A stretch of DNA of 64,000 bases from Chitinophaga pinensis. GTDB lineage: Bacteria; Bacteroidota; Bacteroidia; NS11-12g; UBA955. A program made the position numbers and the translations under genes. Positions within the stretch are counted from its first letter, which is position 1. Every line of letters begins with the position of its first letter. The notes beneath the pieces were generated by a model, which worked only from the letters and a program-made list of their open reading frames with translations, was not told the DNA's origin and searched no databases. Positions 17,308-26,487 of this stretch are shown here, in pieces. Location: positions 1-64,000 of the forward strand of contig CAMDUE010000012.1 in the NCBI GenBank assembly GCA_945877575.1, in the 5' to 3' direction.

Positions 17308-19470
17308 TACAAACACCCCAATCACCTTCAAACGCTGCGATTCTTCGTCCCTCAAAACAATGGGCGAAAAAGGCTCAGTAGATATTGGCAGCAAACGAAT
17401 TTCGGTGTGCTCCCACCCTTCGTCTGATACGGTTTTCTTGCTGGAATACTCTTTGACCGTGTAGCACGAGCCCGATTCTTCGTCTCGGAAGTCGGTGAGT
17501 TCAACCAGCACTATTTTGCCGTTTCGAGAGCCCGCGGTGTACCTTTCGAACAAACAGATCGAACCCGATGGAATGACCTTGTTCATCGACTCGCCCACCA
17601 CCCTGCATGCAAAGTATGAGTCTTTGCCTATTGGACTGTTTTCCAATTCAATGAACTTCGCATCATCAACGAGTTGAACGTCCGAAAAACTTCCTGCCGC
17701 CGCCGATAAGTTGTAAAAAGGAACAGTGCGCTCGTTCGGTGAATCCAAGAATTCAATTTCAAAAACTTCGTCTTTCTTCTGAACATTCTTATCCATGAAA
17801 TGCGACAAATATTCCCTCAAATGGGGATTGCAGGCATAAATATAACTACCTCGGATGCCCCTCAGAATGATGGTTTTATAGATGTTAAGTATGTAATCTT
17901 TTAGGATTTGAACATCCTTGATGGTGTTTTTTCCGGCCTTATCTTTGTAGCGCTCAGGATAAACAATCAACGTTTTCAATACGGGATCATAATCCAATTC
18001 CGGACCAATAATCACCCCCACATAATTCAAATCGTAGCCCTGAGTGGTGTGAATACAGCCCACTTCATTCATGGCGTTTGCCGAATTAACCCAATCGATA
18101 TTTTTGGAATTCCACTTCAATTCTACATCTCCAATCACAATGTCATTCTGGGTGGGGTTTTTCTTCGAAACCCATTCCCAAGCATACCCTGCGACCAATC
18201 TCGATAGCTGATGAACCCTTTCTTGCTCGCGAATCGCCTCTTGCATTTCCTGCAAATCTTCGAACAACTTCAACTCAAAATGAGGATGTTCAAAGCGCTT
18301 CAACTTCGCAGAATTCCCATCCAACAGATCATAAATAAAAGACACAAAATCATTGCCCCCTTTCGACCTGAATTGATCCTTGAGGACTTCCATTCGGGTG
18401 CCCTTTGAATGCTCCAACTCTTCGAATTGAGTCCGAGCTACATCCGATGGCTTGATGGTTTGAAATCGATCGTAAAACAGTAAGGATTTTTGAGATTGTT
18501 TCAAAACCCAATCCAACTCAGTGTTCACCGCCTTGTCGAAGCCCAATTTTTCAGAGGCCATATCAAACGCATTAAAATATGAACCCAAATTTACCCTACG
18601 GCGCAAGCGATGAGCCTCATCTACAATGACCAAATCGTATTTCTTGCTCGCTAACTCAGCCGGGCCAATGACCATATTGGGTGATAAACCACTGATATTT
18701 TTGAAAACTTTCGATATAGTGGTTCTGAAAGACGACATGGGAATAACCAGGGCCATTTCCATATTTTCACCGTATAAGCTTTTAACGGCATGGATCAATT
18801 CAATCAATTCTTGATGATCATCCCCAAAATCCGATAAATTAAAATTCGATAAATCCGTTTTCAGCAATTTGAAAATGAACAGTGCCAAAATGGTTTTTCC
18901 GGTGCCGGCACCTCCGTGAATCAACGTGGTTTTTGCCGTTGGATCTAACAAACACTGCAAGATGGTTTTCAATCCCAACAATTGCTCTGCAGACAGGGTT
19001 TTGTAGGGCGAATATTTGAACAAATCAGAATTATCGATGTATTCCAACGAATGCCGGGCTATGCCCATCCCCCGCAACTGATACCAAATACCTTGGAAAA
19101 TATCCCAATACAACTCCCTCTGGTGGTAGCTGTGATTGGTGAGTCCCAAATTGCCATTTTGCAATTTAAACTTTCCATCGGCATGCAAATAACGAATCAA
19201 ATTCGATTCCAAATCGAGCGTAGCTGATTTGTTAAAGTACTTACTCAAAATGAGATGCACTTCAGAATTCTTCTGTTTTTGTGCGTTTTTGGAATGCGCT
19301 TTCAACCGATTGATCACATCGGTGGTTTCGCCGATATATGCCTCTAAAACACGGTCATTTCTGAGCAAATACACCAATGGCCAAGCAAGAAATTCGCGGT
19401 GATTCTCAATGATGGCAGACTCCAAATCTGCATCGAAAGCGTACTCCGAAATTTCAAATTTAGCCTCCAT
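17287..19470 (-). CDS. GIY-YIG / DUF2075 helicase / S24 peptidase-like fusion protein
   Basis: This 727-residue protein joins three domains. Residues about 32-95 form a GIY-YIG-type fold (LVYLLRNDRVLEAYIGETTD). Residues about 160-560 are a DUF2075 superfamily-1-like NTPase with Walker A GGAGTGKT (186-193) and DEAH box (284-287, VIVDEAHRLRR). The last 110 residues resemble the S24/LexA fold: GESMNKVIPSG with serine 628, and YTVKEY with lysine 673 in dyad position. Such a combination could sense DNA damage or act as a defence effector; I know of no assigned role. It starts directly after the MazG stop (TAAATG), so the two genes are translationally coupled. Its C-terminal residues lie in a heptamer array. 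Confidence 0.85.
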   Translation of the reverse strand: MEAKFEISEYAFDADLESAIIENHREFLAWPLVYLLRNDRVLEAYIGETTDVINRLKAHSKNAQKQKNSEVHLILSKYFNKSATLDLESNLIRYLHADGKFKLQNGNLGLTNHSYHQRELYWDIFQGIWYQLRGMGIARHSLEYIDNSDLFKYSPYKTLSAEQLLGLKTILQCLLDPTAKTTLIHGGAGTGKTILALFIFKLLKTDLSNFNLSDFGDDHQELIELIHAVKSLYGENMEMALVIPMSSFRTTISKVFKNISGLSPNMVIGPAELASKKYDLVIVDEAHRLRRRVNLGSYFNAFDMASEKLGFDKAVNTELDWVLKQSQKSLLFYDRFQTIKPSDVARTQFEELEHSKGTRMEVLKDQFRSKGGNDFVSFIYDLLDGNSAKLKRFEHPHFELKLFEDLQEMQEAIREQERVHQLSRLVAGYAWEWVSKKNPTQNDIVIGDVELKWNSKNIDWVNSANAMNEVGCIHTTQGYDLNYVGVIIGPELDYDPVLKTLIVYPERYKDKAGKNTIKDVQILKDYILNIYKTIILRGIRGSYIYACNPHLREYLSHFMDKNVQKKDEVFEIEFLDSPNERTVPFYNLSAAAGSFSDVQLVDDAKFIELENSPIGKDSYFACRVVGESMNKVIPSGSICLFERYTAGSRNGKIVLVELTDFRDEESGSCYTVKEYSSKKTVSDEGWEHTEIRLLPISTEPFSPIVLRDEESQRLKVIGVFVMVVGKW

Positions 19471-19812
19471 TTACAGCTCAGTGTATTTATCTGATCTTCC
19501 CTTGGCCTTCTCCACGGGATACTTTTCGTTGTTCTTCGCAATTTTATCGAGCACCACCTCAAACGGATCTAGTCCATGTTTGTGTGCCAGCAAAAAAGCA
19601 AACGATAAAACGTCTGCCAGCTCTTCTTTTAGCTTTTCTCGGGGGACATTTTCACTTTCGGGTAGATTCTTCCAAAGGAACAACTCATTCAACTCGGCCG
19701 CCTCAATAGACAGCGCCAAGGCCAAATTTTTAGAGTCGTGAAACTGTTCCCAGTCGCGCTCATCTCTAAACCGAATCAACGCTGCAATGACTTCTTCGTA
19801 AGAATGTTTCAT
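19471..19812 (-). CDS. MazG-like nucleotide pyrophosphohydrolase
   Basis: This 113-residue all-alpha NTP pyrophosphatase resembles the RS21-C6/MazG dCTPase group. Its family motif is present: LALALSIEAAELNELFLW with the ExxE pair, and EELADVLSFAFLLAHKHG with the ExxD metal-binding pair. These enzymes hydrolyse (d)NTPs to monophosphates. Its stop codon abuts the start codon of the GIY-YIG/helicase/S24 gene with no gap, implying joint function, for example depleting nucleotides while the partner handles DNA. It starts at ATG 19812. Confidence 0.92.
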   Translation of the reverse strand: MKHSYEEVIAALIRFRDERDWEQFHDSKNLALALSIEAAELNELFLWKNLPESENVPREKLKEELADVLSFAFLLAHKHGLDPFEVVLDKIAKNNEKYPVEKAKGRSDKYTEL

Positions 19813-19851
19813 TTTGAAAGGTAAAAATAACGGATTGGGTTTATGTTGCTA

Positions 19852-20856
19852 TTATTTCTGATTTTTATTTTTTTGTATAAGTTCTTCCAATAATTTCAAA
19901 TCATCTAAATCAGCTTGTTCTGCCTCATGGAGTTTTCTTTTTTTGTCAAATTCAGAATAAATCTGCATCACTTTTTCCTCCATTTGAATTTTGGATATCG
20001 ATCCTGCATCTCTTAAAACATTTCTATCATTGAATTCGAGAATTCGATCTACATTGTTTCGCCAAAAATCAAGGTTTATATCTTTTCTTTCTTTGACTCT
20101 CAATTCAGCCGTTTCAAGAAAAATTACCGTCAAACGATTCAAGGTATCTAACTCTTCTCGATTTAAATAATTTTTAGCAATGATGATGTCTTGCTGACGC
20201 ACTTTAATGCCTTTCCAGGAGGTAAGACCCATATTGGGTTGATTGGAATCTGCACGATTTACCACTATTTCTGCAGCCGTTTGATGGGTTACTGCGTATA
20301 ATAATTTGTTTTGGGTCTCAGCAAAAAACATCTGAGTCGACTTATCTGAAGCATCGTAATCACTGCTCAACGCCAACAAGTCTTTTACCTTCTGATAAAA
20401 CCGTTTTTCAGATGCACGTATTTCACGAATACGATCTAAAAGTTCATCAAAATAATCGGGTCGCCCATCAGGATTTTTCATGCGTTCATCATCCATGATA
20501 AATCCCTTAACCATATACTCCTTCAGGTTCCGATTTGCCCAAATTCGAAACTGCGTTCCACGCTTACTTCTCACCCTGAACCCTATTGCGAGTATCATCT
20601 CTAATGAATAAAAAGTTACCTCATATTTTTTACCATCAGCAGCAGTTGTTAAGTAATTCTTAATAACTGAATTTCTATCCAACTCATTTTCATTCAATAT
20701 ATTAGATACGTGCATGCTGACATTTGGAACAGAGGTGTCAAAAAGTTCTGCAAGTTGCTGCTGGTTCATCCAAATATTGCCATCTCGCGCATGCAATATC
20801 ACAGAGGCTTTGCCATCTGCCGTATTGTATATTATCAAATTTTGATCACCATTCAT
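19852..20856 (-). CDS. RhuM-family protein
   Basis: This 334-residue protein matches the RhuM (virulence RhuM) family from its opening (LIIYNTADGKASVILHARDG, IWMNQQQLAELFDTSVPNVS) through the signature NRNLKEYMVKGFIMDDERMK and TAAEIVVNRADSNQPNMGL to the ARELRVKERK-like C-terminus. The N-terminal part is an HTH-like region. RhuM proteins occur in genomic islands, next to phage and restriction genes; biochemical function is unknown. It lies 40 bases upstream of the MazG gene on the same strand and could share its transcript. Confidence 0.9.
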   Translation of the reverse strand: MNGDQNLIIYNTADGKASVILHARDGNIWMNQQQLAELFDTSVPNVSMHVSNILNENELDRNSVIKNYLTTAADGKKYEVTFYSLEMILAIGFRVRSKRGTQFRIWANRNLKEYMVKGFIMDDERMKNPDGRPDYFDELLDRIREIRASEKRFYQKVKDLLALSSDYDASDKSTQMFFAETQNKLLYAVTHQTAAEIVVNRADSNQPNMGLTSWKGIKVRQQDIIIAKNYLNREELDTLNRLTVIFLETAELRVKERKDINLDFWRNNVDRILEFNDRNVLRDAGSISKIQMEEKVMQIYSEFDKKRKLHEAEQADLDDLKLLEELIQKNKNQK

Positions 20857-21091
20857 ATTCTATTCATTTACTCGAACCAATCACGTCCAATCTTACCTAT
20901 TGAGCGAATTTAACCAATTTGACTTTACAAATGAAACACTACGATATTCATGCAAACTAAACATTGAATGCTTTATCATTCATAATATTACTTATTAGCC
21001 GTTTATGAATTATATCTCATTCAAACTTAAAAAACTTCTTGACTTCCGCGGCTCAAAAGTTTAAATTCGGTTTGGAACATCCAAAACATAA

Positions 21092-21523
21092 ATGACAGAC
21101 AAAGAACACAAGGCAGAATTTGAGAGGCTCAAGGCCCAATTGTATCAGAACCGAGTTATTTTTCACCACCGGCGGCCCTTTTTGGCGGAACTCACCAAAT
21201 TTGACATCCAGAAAGAGCGGGTGGCGTTTTCGGTCAAGTTCGTAAAATCCATTTATGAAGAGATTCCAGCCGAAGAACAGGATTTATTCGATTGGTTCAA
21301 GCGCGAGATCATCAGTGTTTCATCGCCCTACAACTACGATGATGTTTGTCCGCCGCTGGTTAAAAACTCCATTTTATGCCGCGCCTATTGCGACTTTATG
21401 ATCTACTTTGACCACGACCTAGTGCAATTCGTATCTGAAAATCCCCCGGAAATCGCTGAAAAGGTCCTTCCCTACCTCGGCCCCGACGGAAACTGGCGAC
21501 AAGTGTTGAATGAATTGGGGTGA
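21092..21523 (+). CDS. Hypothetical protein, 143 aa
   Basis: A soluble, highly charged protein, predicted helical (AEFERLKAQLYQNRVIFHHR, EEIPAEEQDLFDWFKREI), with no signal peptide or membrane segment. I do not recognise the family. Base composition is richer in G+C than the neighbouring rhuM region, as in the following phosphoesterase, and good codon structure argues it is real. It converges with the phosphoesterase, leaving 3 bases between stops. Confidence 0.7.
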   Translation: MTDKEHKAEFERLKAQLYQNRVIFHHRRPFLAELTKFDIQKERVAFSVKFVKSIYEEIPAEEQDLFDWFKREIISVSSPYNYDDVCPPLVKNSILCRAYCDFMIYFDHDLVQFVSENPPEIAEKVLPYLGPDGNWRQVLNELG

Positions 21524-21526
21524 AAA

Positions 21527-22285
21527 TTAAATCTCCTCCAAACCCCAAACCCCGTCTTTCAACGACAAATAATTGCCCAGAAACAGGTTGTCAGCCATGA
21601 AGTATCTTCCGCCCCAGTCGTTGAGCGACCGCTGAAACTCGTCAACGACATTCTTTACCCGGGTATGTCCCACCACTTGCACAACCGTTTCTTCGAGGGT
21701 GCCGAAATTGCTTTCTCTGAGGGACTTCGGACGGATCCAAATGGGAGTTTGCTGCGGTTCATCGCCCGATGGCTCAAATCCTTGAGAGTCAAACTTTTTG
21801 GGCTCACTCAGGAAGAGTTGATTCACGGCATCCACGATGCCAGGAAGGTTGTATCTGCTCCAAGCGCCCTTATCTTCCCGTCCGATGTTTCGATCCATCC
21901 AAATCGACGAGATTCCCGCATGAGAGCACAGCACATTTTCAAACGAAAACGCCATTTGCAAATGCGACAAATTTTCGAGGAGCGCCTTTTGGAATGGCCC
22001 CTGAAACTCCTCCGTAAACCCCGAATACGGCTCACGCGTATGCCAAGGCATATAGTGATAATCGTGATTCCCAAACAGCAGAACGACCTTCTTTCTGAGC
22101 TTTTCGAGGGATATTTTCGCCTCAACAATCTCCTGAAAATTCCGCAACTGCTCTTCCCCACCAATACCCTCTTTCGAATCAAAATAATCACCAAAGAAAA
22201 CCACAATATCTGCATCTTTCTCTTTCTGGAGGATGCTTTTCCACTGACCGCGCCCGTGAATATCACCAATGAAAATGACTTTCAT
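21527..22285 (-). CDS. Calcineurin-type metallophosphoesterase
   Basis: This 252-residue protein has every motif of the superfamily in order: GDIHG (residues 7-11), GDYFDS, GNHDYH, SHAGI and the late GHTRV. These residues bind two metal ions. The family includes diadenosine tetraphosphatases and PP1-like phosphatases; substrate cannot be told. It stands alone and looks intact. Confidence 0.9.
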   Translation of the reverse strand: MKVIFIGDIHGRGQWKSILQKEKDADIVVFFGDYFDSKEGIGGEEQLRNFQEIVEAKISLEKLRKKVVLLFGNHDYHYMPWHTREPYSGFTEEFQGPFQKALLENLSHLQMAFSFENVLCSHAGISSIWMDRNIGREDKGAWSRYNLPGIVDAVNQLFLSEPKKFDSQGFEPSGDEPQQTPIWIRPKSLRESNFGTLEETVVQVVGHTRVKNVVDEFQRSLNDWGGRYFMADNLFLGNYLSLKDGVWGLEEI

Positions 22286-22374
22286 GTCGCAAAGTTAACG
22301 ACAAGCAACTGAAACGATAGATCCTAGGGAGTAGGGTCACGACAGTAAACCCCAAATTTAATACTTCCCAAGTG

Positions 22375-23205
22375 TTATCCTTTTTTCCTCAATGCTTGCA
22401 ATAATTTTCTATTTTCTACCTCCTGTAATACGTTCATCTGATGTATGGCAATTTGGTTGAGTTTTAAAAGCCGTTCTTCTTGTGATATATTTTCGCTGAT
22501 AAATAAGGCATTAATGTTTTCTAGGTTTGACAAGCAAATTAATTGGTTAATGTTGGCATAATCTCTTTGGTTGCCTTTTAGTGTAGGATTTTGGCTCCTC
22601 CATTCTTGTGCTGTAATGCCAAAAAGTGCCATATTTAATATATCTGCTTCACTAGCATATACAAATGCAATTTGCTGAACCGTTAGTTTCTGTGGAATTA
22701 GATTATGTTTAATAGAATCGGTATGTATATGATAGTTTATTTTGGCTAGTTCTCGTTTTGCCGACCAGCCCAATTGTTTTTGTTCTTCTTCTTTAAGGCG
22801 TTGAAATTCATTGATCAAATAAAGCTTAAATGTTACACTAATTGCCGAGCCAAACTCAAACGCGATATCCTTATGTGCATAAGTGCCCCCATATTTTCCT
22901 TTTTTTACAATTAAGCCAACGGCATTGGTTTTTTCAATCCATTCGGTGGCACTCAACACAAAATTGGGCAAACCTGCTTGAGTTTTAAAGTGGTCAAATT
23001 CTACCACTTTAAAATTGGGATTTTTTATTTGCTCCCAAGTTCCTAAAAACTCAAGTGTATAACGGGTTCTTATCCAATTTTTAATAATATCCGCTGCACG
23101 GCTTTCACTTTCTTTTGCATTAGCCATGTCAGTAAGCGATATAAAATCGCCTTGGTTATTTGAAATAATCGTTATTTCTTTTTGCTCGACTGTTATTTTT
23201 GCCAT
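22375..23205 (-). CDS. KilA-N domain protein
   Basis: A protein of about 276 residues beginning MAKITVEQKEITIISNNQGD. The KilA-N fold is seen in FISLTDMANAKESESRAADI, then WIRTRYTLEFLGTWEQ and ATEWIEKTNAVGLIVKKGKY followed by GGTYAHKDIAFEFGSAIS. KilA-N domains are DNA-binding modules of phages and mobile elements. The C-terminal half is helical and typical of the Bacteroidota version. I chose ATG 23205; an in-frame extension to 23364 exists but does not look like the family. It diverges from the DUF4143 ATPase at 23511. Confidence 0.87.
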   Translation of the reverse strand: MAKITVEQKEITIISNNQGDFISLTDMANAKESESRAADIIKNWIRTRYTLEFLGTWEQIKNPNFKVVEFDHFKTQAGLPNFVLSATEWIEKTNAVGLIVKKGKYGGTYAHKDIAFEFGSAISVTFKLYLINEFQRLKEEEQKQLGWSAKRELAKINYHIHTDSIKHNLIPQKLTVQQIAFVYASEADILNMALFGITAQEWRSQNPTLKGNQRDYANINQLICLSNLENINALFISENISQEERLLKLNQIAIHQMNVLQEVENRKLLQALRKKG

Positions 23206-23420
23206 AATAATGCAAGTGGGTTGAATTTGCCTTTTGCTATTTGCTAGCTTGTCAAAAGTAATTATACTTTTAATCGTTTGCCAAGTATCTTGGGAAACTT
23301 TACACTCTAAAATTCTTAAATTTTTCAAAAAACCTTTAAACCAAGACATAAAACAATGTCCCACAGGAAACCGAAATACTTTTACCGGGTAAGATATTTA
23401 AACCGTTTGGGCTCGTTGTA

Positions 23421-23505
23421 AATGAGTTGAGTTCAAATTTCACTCAATGGATTGAGTAATTTTACTCAGTGTATTGAGTAAATTCTTATTTTATTGTATA
23501 TCTTC
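23421..23505 (+). promoter_or_regulatory. Operator ACTCAAT/ATTGAGT pair and promoter of second DUF4143 ATPase
   Basis: ACTCAATGGATTGAGT (23442-23457) and TTTACTCA...TGAGTAAA (23461-23482) are adjacent palindromes sharing the half-site ACTCA, with another TGAGT at 23424. A near-consensus -7 box TATCTTCG at 23498-23505 lies 6 bases before the ATG at 23511, and the second palindrome overlaps the -33 position. The remaining stretch 23206-23420 shows no gene. Confidence 0.7.
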
Positions 23506-23510
23506 GCAAT

Positions 23511-24692
23511 ATGGAATTCAAAAGGCCTGTTTATTCGCAGATTTTTGATCGACTTTACCAAAAAAGTCCTTTCATTCAAGTAATATCCGGACCGAGGCAA
23601 GTGGGTAAAACCACCCTCATCAAACAGCTTTTTGACGAAACCCATTGGAATGGCATTTATGCGATTGCCGACGGATTGAGCCACGATGCTATCTGGATTG
23701 AAAGTCAGTTTAATGCAGCGATGATTCAGCAACAAGCCGACCCAGATACATCTGTAATTTTGGCGATCGATGAAATTCAAAAAATCCCCCGATGGAGTGA
23801 AACCGTAAAACGGCTGTACGATCAGCAAAAATTCAGCGGTAACACTTCCGTACAATTGATTTTGCTGGGCTCATCGAATTGGCTTTTGCAGCAAGGATTG
23901 TCTGAGTCGCTGGCCGGCCGATTTGAGCAATGGAACATTGACCATTGGACGTTCCAAGAGCTCCACGAAGCGTTCAACATCACCCCTGAGCAATACGTCT
24001 ATTTCGGTGCCTATCCCGGCGCGATGCCCATGATAACCGACGAAGATCGTTGGAAGAGCTACGTCAAACAGTCGTTGATTGAAACGGTAATCACAAAAGA
24101 TGTTTTGCTCATGCACCGAATTGAAAAACCCGCATTGTTGCGGCGTTTATTCGAGCTGGGGACGCAATATTCGGGGAAGATTTTATCTTTCACTAAAATC
24201 ATGGGGCAGCTGCAAGAGGCCAAGAACACCACCACGCTATCGCATTATTTGGAACTCCTGGATCACGCTGGCTTATTGACGGGGCTTCAAAAATTCGCCA
24301 TGGACCAAGCCCGAAAAAGGAACAGCAGTCCCAAGTGGCAAACCATGAACAACGCCCTCATGAGTTCCTTGCACGATTACACGTTTGAGCAGATTCAATC
24401 CGATAAAAAAACCTGGGGCCGCTGGGTGGAATCGGCCGTCGGCGCCCACCTACTCTCCCATCGGGGAAATGATTTAAACGTTTACTATTGGAACGAATCG
24501 AACGCCGAAGTTGATTTCATTCTTGATTACCGGGGACGTTACATCGCTTTAGAAGTCAAACTCACCACAGACCGCATATCAGGCCTAAACGCATTCACGA
24601 AGCACTTCAACCCGAGCAAGATCTACCAACTAGACTCATCGGGCCTCTCGTGGCAGCAACTGATAGCGATGGACCCGAGGGGGTTGTTTTAG
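23511..24692 (+). CDS. AAA-family ATPase with DUF4143 domain (second copy type)
   Basis: This 393-residue protein has Walker A SGPRQVGKTTLIKQL near residue 25, Walker B VILAIDEIQKIP, sensor LILLGSSNWLLQQ, the arginine-like AGRFEQ segment, and a C-terminal DUF4143 part with WGRWVESAVGAHLLS and AEVDFILDYRGRYIALEVK (the nuclease-like D...ExK). It is unrelated in close sequence to the ATPases at 10660 and 43374. The physiological role of this family is unknown; it is usually an accessory gene. Confidence 0.88.
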   Translation: MEFKRPVYSQIFDRLYQKSPFIQVISGPRQVGKTTLIKQLFDETHWNGIYAIADGLSHDAIWIESQFNAAMIQQQADPDTSVILAIDEIQKIPRWSETVKRLYDQQKFSGNTSVQLILLGSSNWLLQQGLSESLAGRFEQWNIDHWTFQELHEAFNITPEQYVYFGAYPGAMPMITDEDRWKSYVKQSLIETVITKDVLLMHRIEKPALLRRLFELGTQYSGKILSFTKIMGQLQEAKNTTTLSHYLELLDHAGLLTGLQKFAMDQARKRNSSPKWQTMNNALMSSLHDYTFEQIQSDKKTWGRWVESAVGAHLLSHRGNDLNVYYWNESNAEVDFILDYRGRYIALEVKLTTDRISGLNAFTKHFNPSKIYQLDSSGLSWQQLIAMDPRGLF

Positions 24693-24728
24693 AGGGGGTG
24701 GGATAATCTTAAACTAATTTACATCCAC

Positions 24729-25175
24729 TCACCCCATCAACTCCCGCAACCGTTCAGCAACGGGACTCAGAGAGATTTCAATTTGATGTTCTGCGCCATT
24801 TACGGTGAAGCTGAGGGTGGTGCCGGAAATAGAGTAATCGATGCCTGTTTTGAAATAGGCCGAATTGCCGAAGCCCGTGTCGAAGCTGTCAAAGAATATT
24901 TCATCTAAGTTTAGGTCAGGATCGCGTCTGAGCCTGGGCGTCTCTTGATGGCGTCTACATAGTGCCAAGTAATACATGTAATTATCGGAATGCTTTCTCA
25001 ACCAATCGTACATGTCGCAGTATAGATCTTCCTCTTCGCGAATTGATATTGTTCGCTTGACCAGGGTGCCGTTATCCATCAGGAATAAATCAATGGTGCC
25101 AGAGAATCCCATCGCACCGGTCGAGGCCGATTGGGCCCAGTAAAGATCGTTTTTTAATATTGTTTCTTCTATCAT
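24729..25175 (-). CDS. Hypothetical protein, 148 aa
   Basis: A soluble acidic protein (MIEETILKNDLYWAQSASTG start) with predominantly beta-type sequence and no known motif. I chose ATG at 25175 because it begins two bases after the stop of the upstream gene, whereas a longer start overlaps that gene. The pair is likely an operon of unknown function. Not recognised. Confidence 0.7.
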   Translation of the reverse strand: MIEETILKNDLYWAQSASTGAMGFSGTIDLFLMDNGTLVKRTISIREEEDLYCDMYDWLRKHSDNYMYYLALCRRHQETPRLRRDPDLNLDEIFFDSFDTGFGNSAYFKTGIDYSISGTTLSFTVNGAEHQIEISLSPVAERLRELMG

Positions 25176-25176
25176 T

Positions 25177-26355
25177 TTAAAATCTTCCTTCCAGCATTTC
25201 GGGATAACCGAATTTCTTGGCAACGTGGAGCCAGCTGAGGGCGTTTTCAGGGCGCCACCAGCGTTGCATTTGCTTGAATTTTTGCTTCCGCGGAAGCCTT
25301 GAGTATGCCAGGCTCCAAACCATGTATTTTGCCTGAACGGTGTCTATGTTTTGCTCCAAGAGTTGACGTCCCCCGAAAAAATCTGGATAAAAAATGTACG
25401 ACCACGGGTCCTTCATCGATGGAATGGGATACAGGCGCGAGTGGTGAGGCAGAAAACAGTAGGGCGACTGGAAGCCGCGAAAAGGCGAGGCGCCGCGCCG
25501 GTACTGCCGCTCTGAATAACCGGCGTAAAGTATCAAGGTCGGGTCATCAGAATCCAACTTTCGGTCATCGTCCATGCCCATCCGCGCATGCGTGTAACCC
25601 TCATTTTCATAGGGCTCGGCCTCCTCTTCGTAATTGGGAAAATTGGCGTTCAACAAGACCGTTTCCGCGTTGATCAACAGTTTTTGCTGCTCGTAATCGG
25701 AAATTTTTTCATCAATATACTGCTGATCGAGCGCATTCAGGCGGTCGCAATCAGACAAAATCACTTCCTTCGAAATCACATATTCGGGGTCATTATCCAA
25801 TAAATGAGCGCAATAATGCGTGCGCCGCTCTATGACAAAATCGCTCTGAAAATGCTCGCTGACCCACTCCCCCATCCCCGGAATTTGATGTTGAGTGTTC
25901 TCAATCACCGGCCTTACTTTGGGATTCGAGGGACATTCATTCAGGAACCATTTCCAATGGGTATCAGTCAAGGGCAATTGCTGCAAGATCTTCACGCAGT
26001 TCCAATACGGACGCTGACGCTTTCCGTCGAAAAATCGCTCCCACTGATCGGTGGTGAGTCGCTGAAACATGGCCACCAAGGAATGTGTAGATTCATCGTC
26101 GAGCGCGGTGCCGCCCTTCTTTGCAAACGAGAGAATGTCTTCGAGCAACCGCAATCGATCGAGGCGCTTCGGAAGATCTAACGTCCCCAGAAACAAAGCA
26201 CACAAATCTTTCAGCGCTTGATTTTGGAATTGGTGGTGCTGCAAGTAATCGCGGTGCTTGTAATAATCTTTCAGCTCGGCCAATTGAAAATTCACTTTGG
26301 GTTGGGCCATTTCGAAGTAGGCCTGCGCGAATTTCTTTTGCAGCGGATTTTTCAT
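25177..26355 (-). CDS. Hypothetical protein, 392 aa
   Basis: A cytoplasmic protein rich in aromatic residues, predicted helical in its first 200 residues (ALKDLCALFLGTLDLPKRLD). The C-terminal part has ERQYRRGASPFRGFQSPYCF and a Trp-rich end (QRWWRPENALSWLHVAKKFG). No family recognised. ATG 26355 (MKNPLQKKFAQAYFE) is preferred over an upstream start that adds a hydrophobic stretch. Sequence is notably G+C-richer than the AbiE operon that follows. Confidence 0.65.
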   Translation of the reverse strand: MKNPLQKKFAQAYFEMAQPKVNFQLAELKDYYKHRDYLQHHQFQNQALKDLCALFLGTLDLPKRLDRLRLLEDILSFAKKGGTALDDESTHSLVAMFQRLTTDQWERFFDGKRQRPYWNCVKILQQLPLTDTHWKWFLNECPSNPKVRPVIENTQHQIPGMGEWVSEHFQSDFVIERRTHYCAHLLDNDPEYVISKEVILSDCDRLNALDQQYIDEKISDYEQQKLLINAETVLLNANFPNYEEEAEPYENEGYTHARMGMDDDRKLDSDDPTLILYAGYSERQYRRGASPFRGFQSPYCFLPHHSRLYPIPSMKDPWSYIFYPDFFGGRQLLEQNIDTVQAKYMVWSLAYSRLPRKQKFKQMQRWWRPENALSWLHVAKKFGYPEMLEGRF

Positions 26356-26454
26356 TGTGGAGCGGAGGAATTCAAATATAGTAATGGAGCTACTTGGATG
26401 ACAACATTGTTTTAAAAATTTATAAACAGAGCATATTAGAAACATTTTATTATA

Positions 26455-26462
26455 TATATTTG
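26455..26462 (+). promoter_or_regulatory. -7 element TATATTTG of the AbiE operon
   Basis: TATATTTG is a perfect match to TAnnTTTG and lies 25 bases before the ATG at 26488. No clear -33 element is seen. An AATTTATAAATT palindrome lies between it and the start codon and could be an operator. Confidence 0.6.
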
Positions 26463-26487
26463 TTACGAGCTAATTAATTTATAAATT

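Noticed and set aside
22286-22374. tRNA or small RNA gene between phosphoesterase and KilA-N genes
   Set aside because: No cloverleaf or terminator is visible; none of the intergenic stretches I inspected showed a tRNA pattern.
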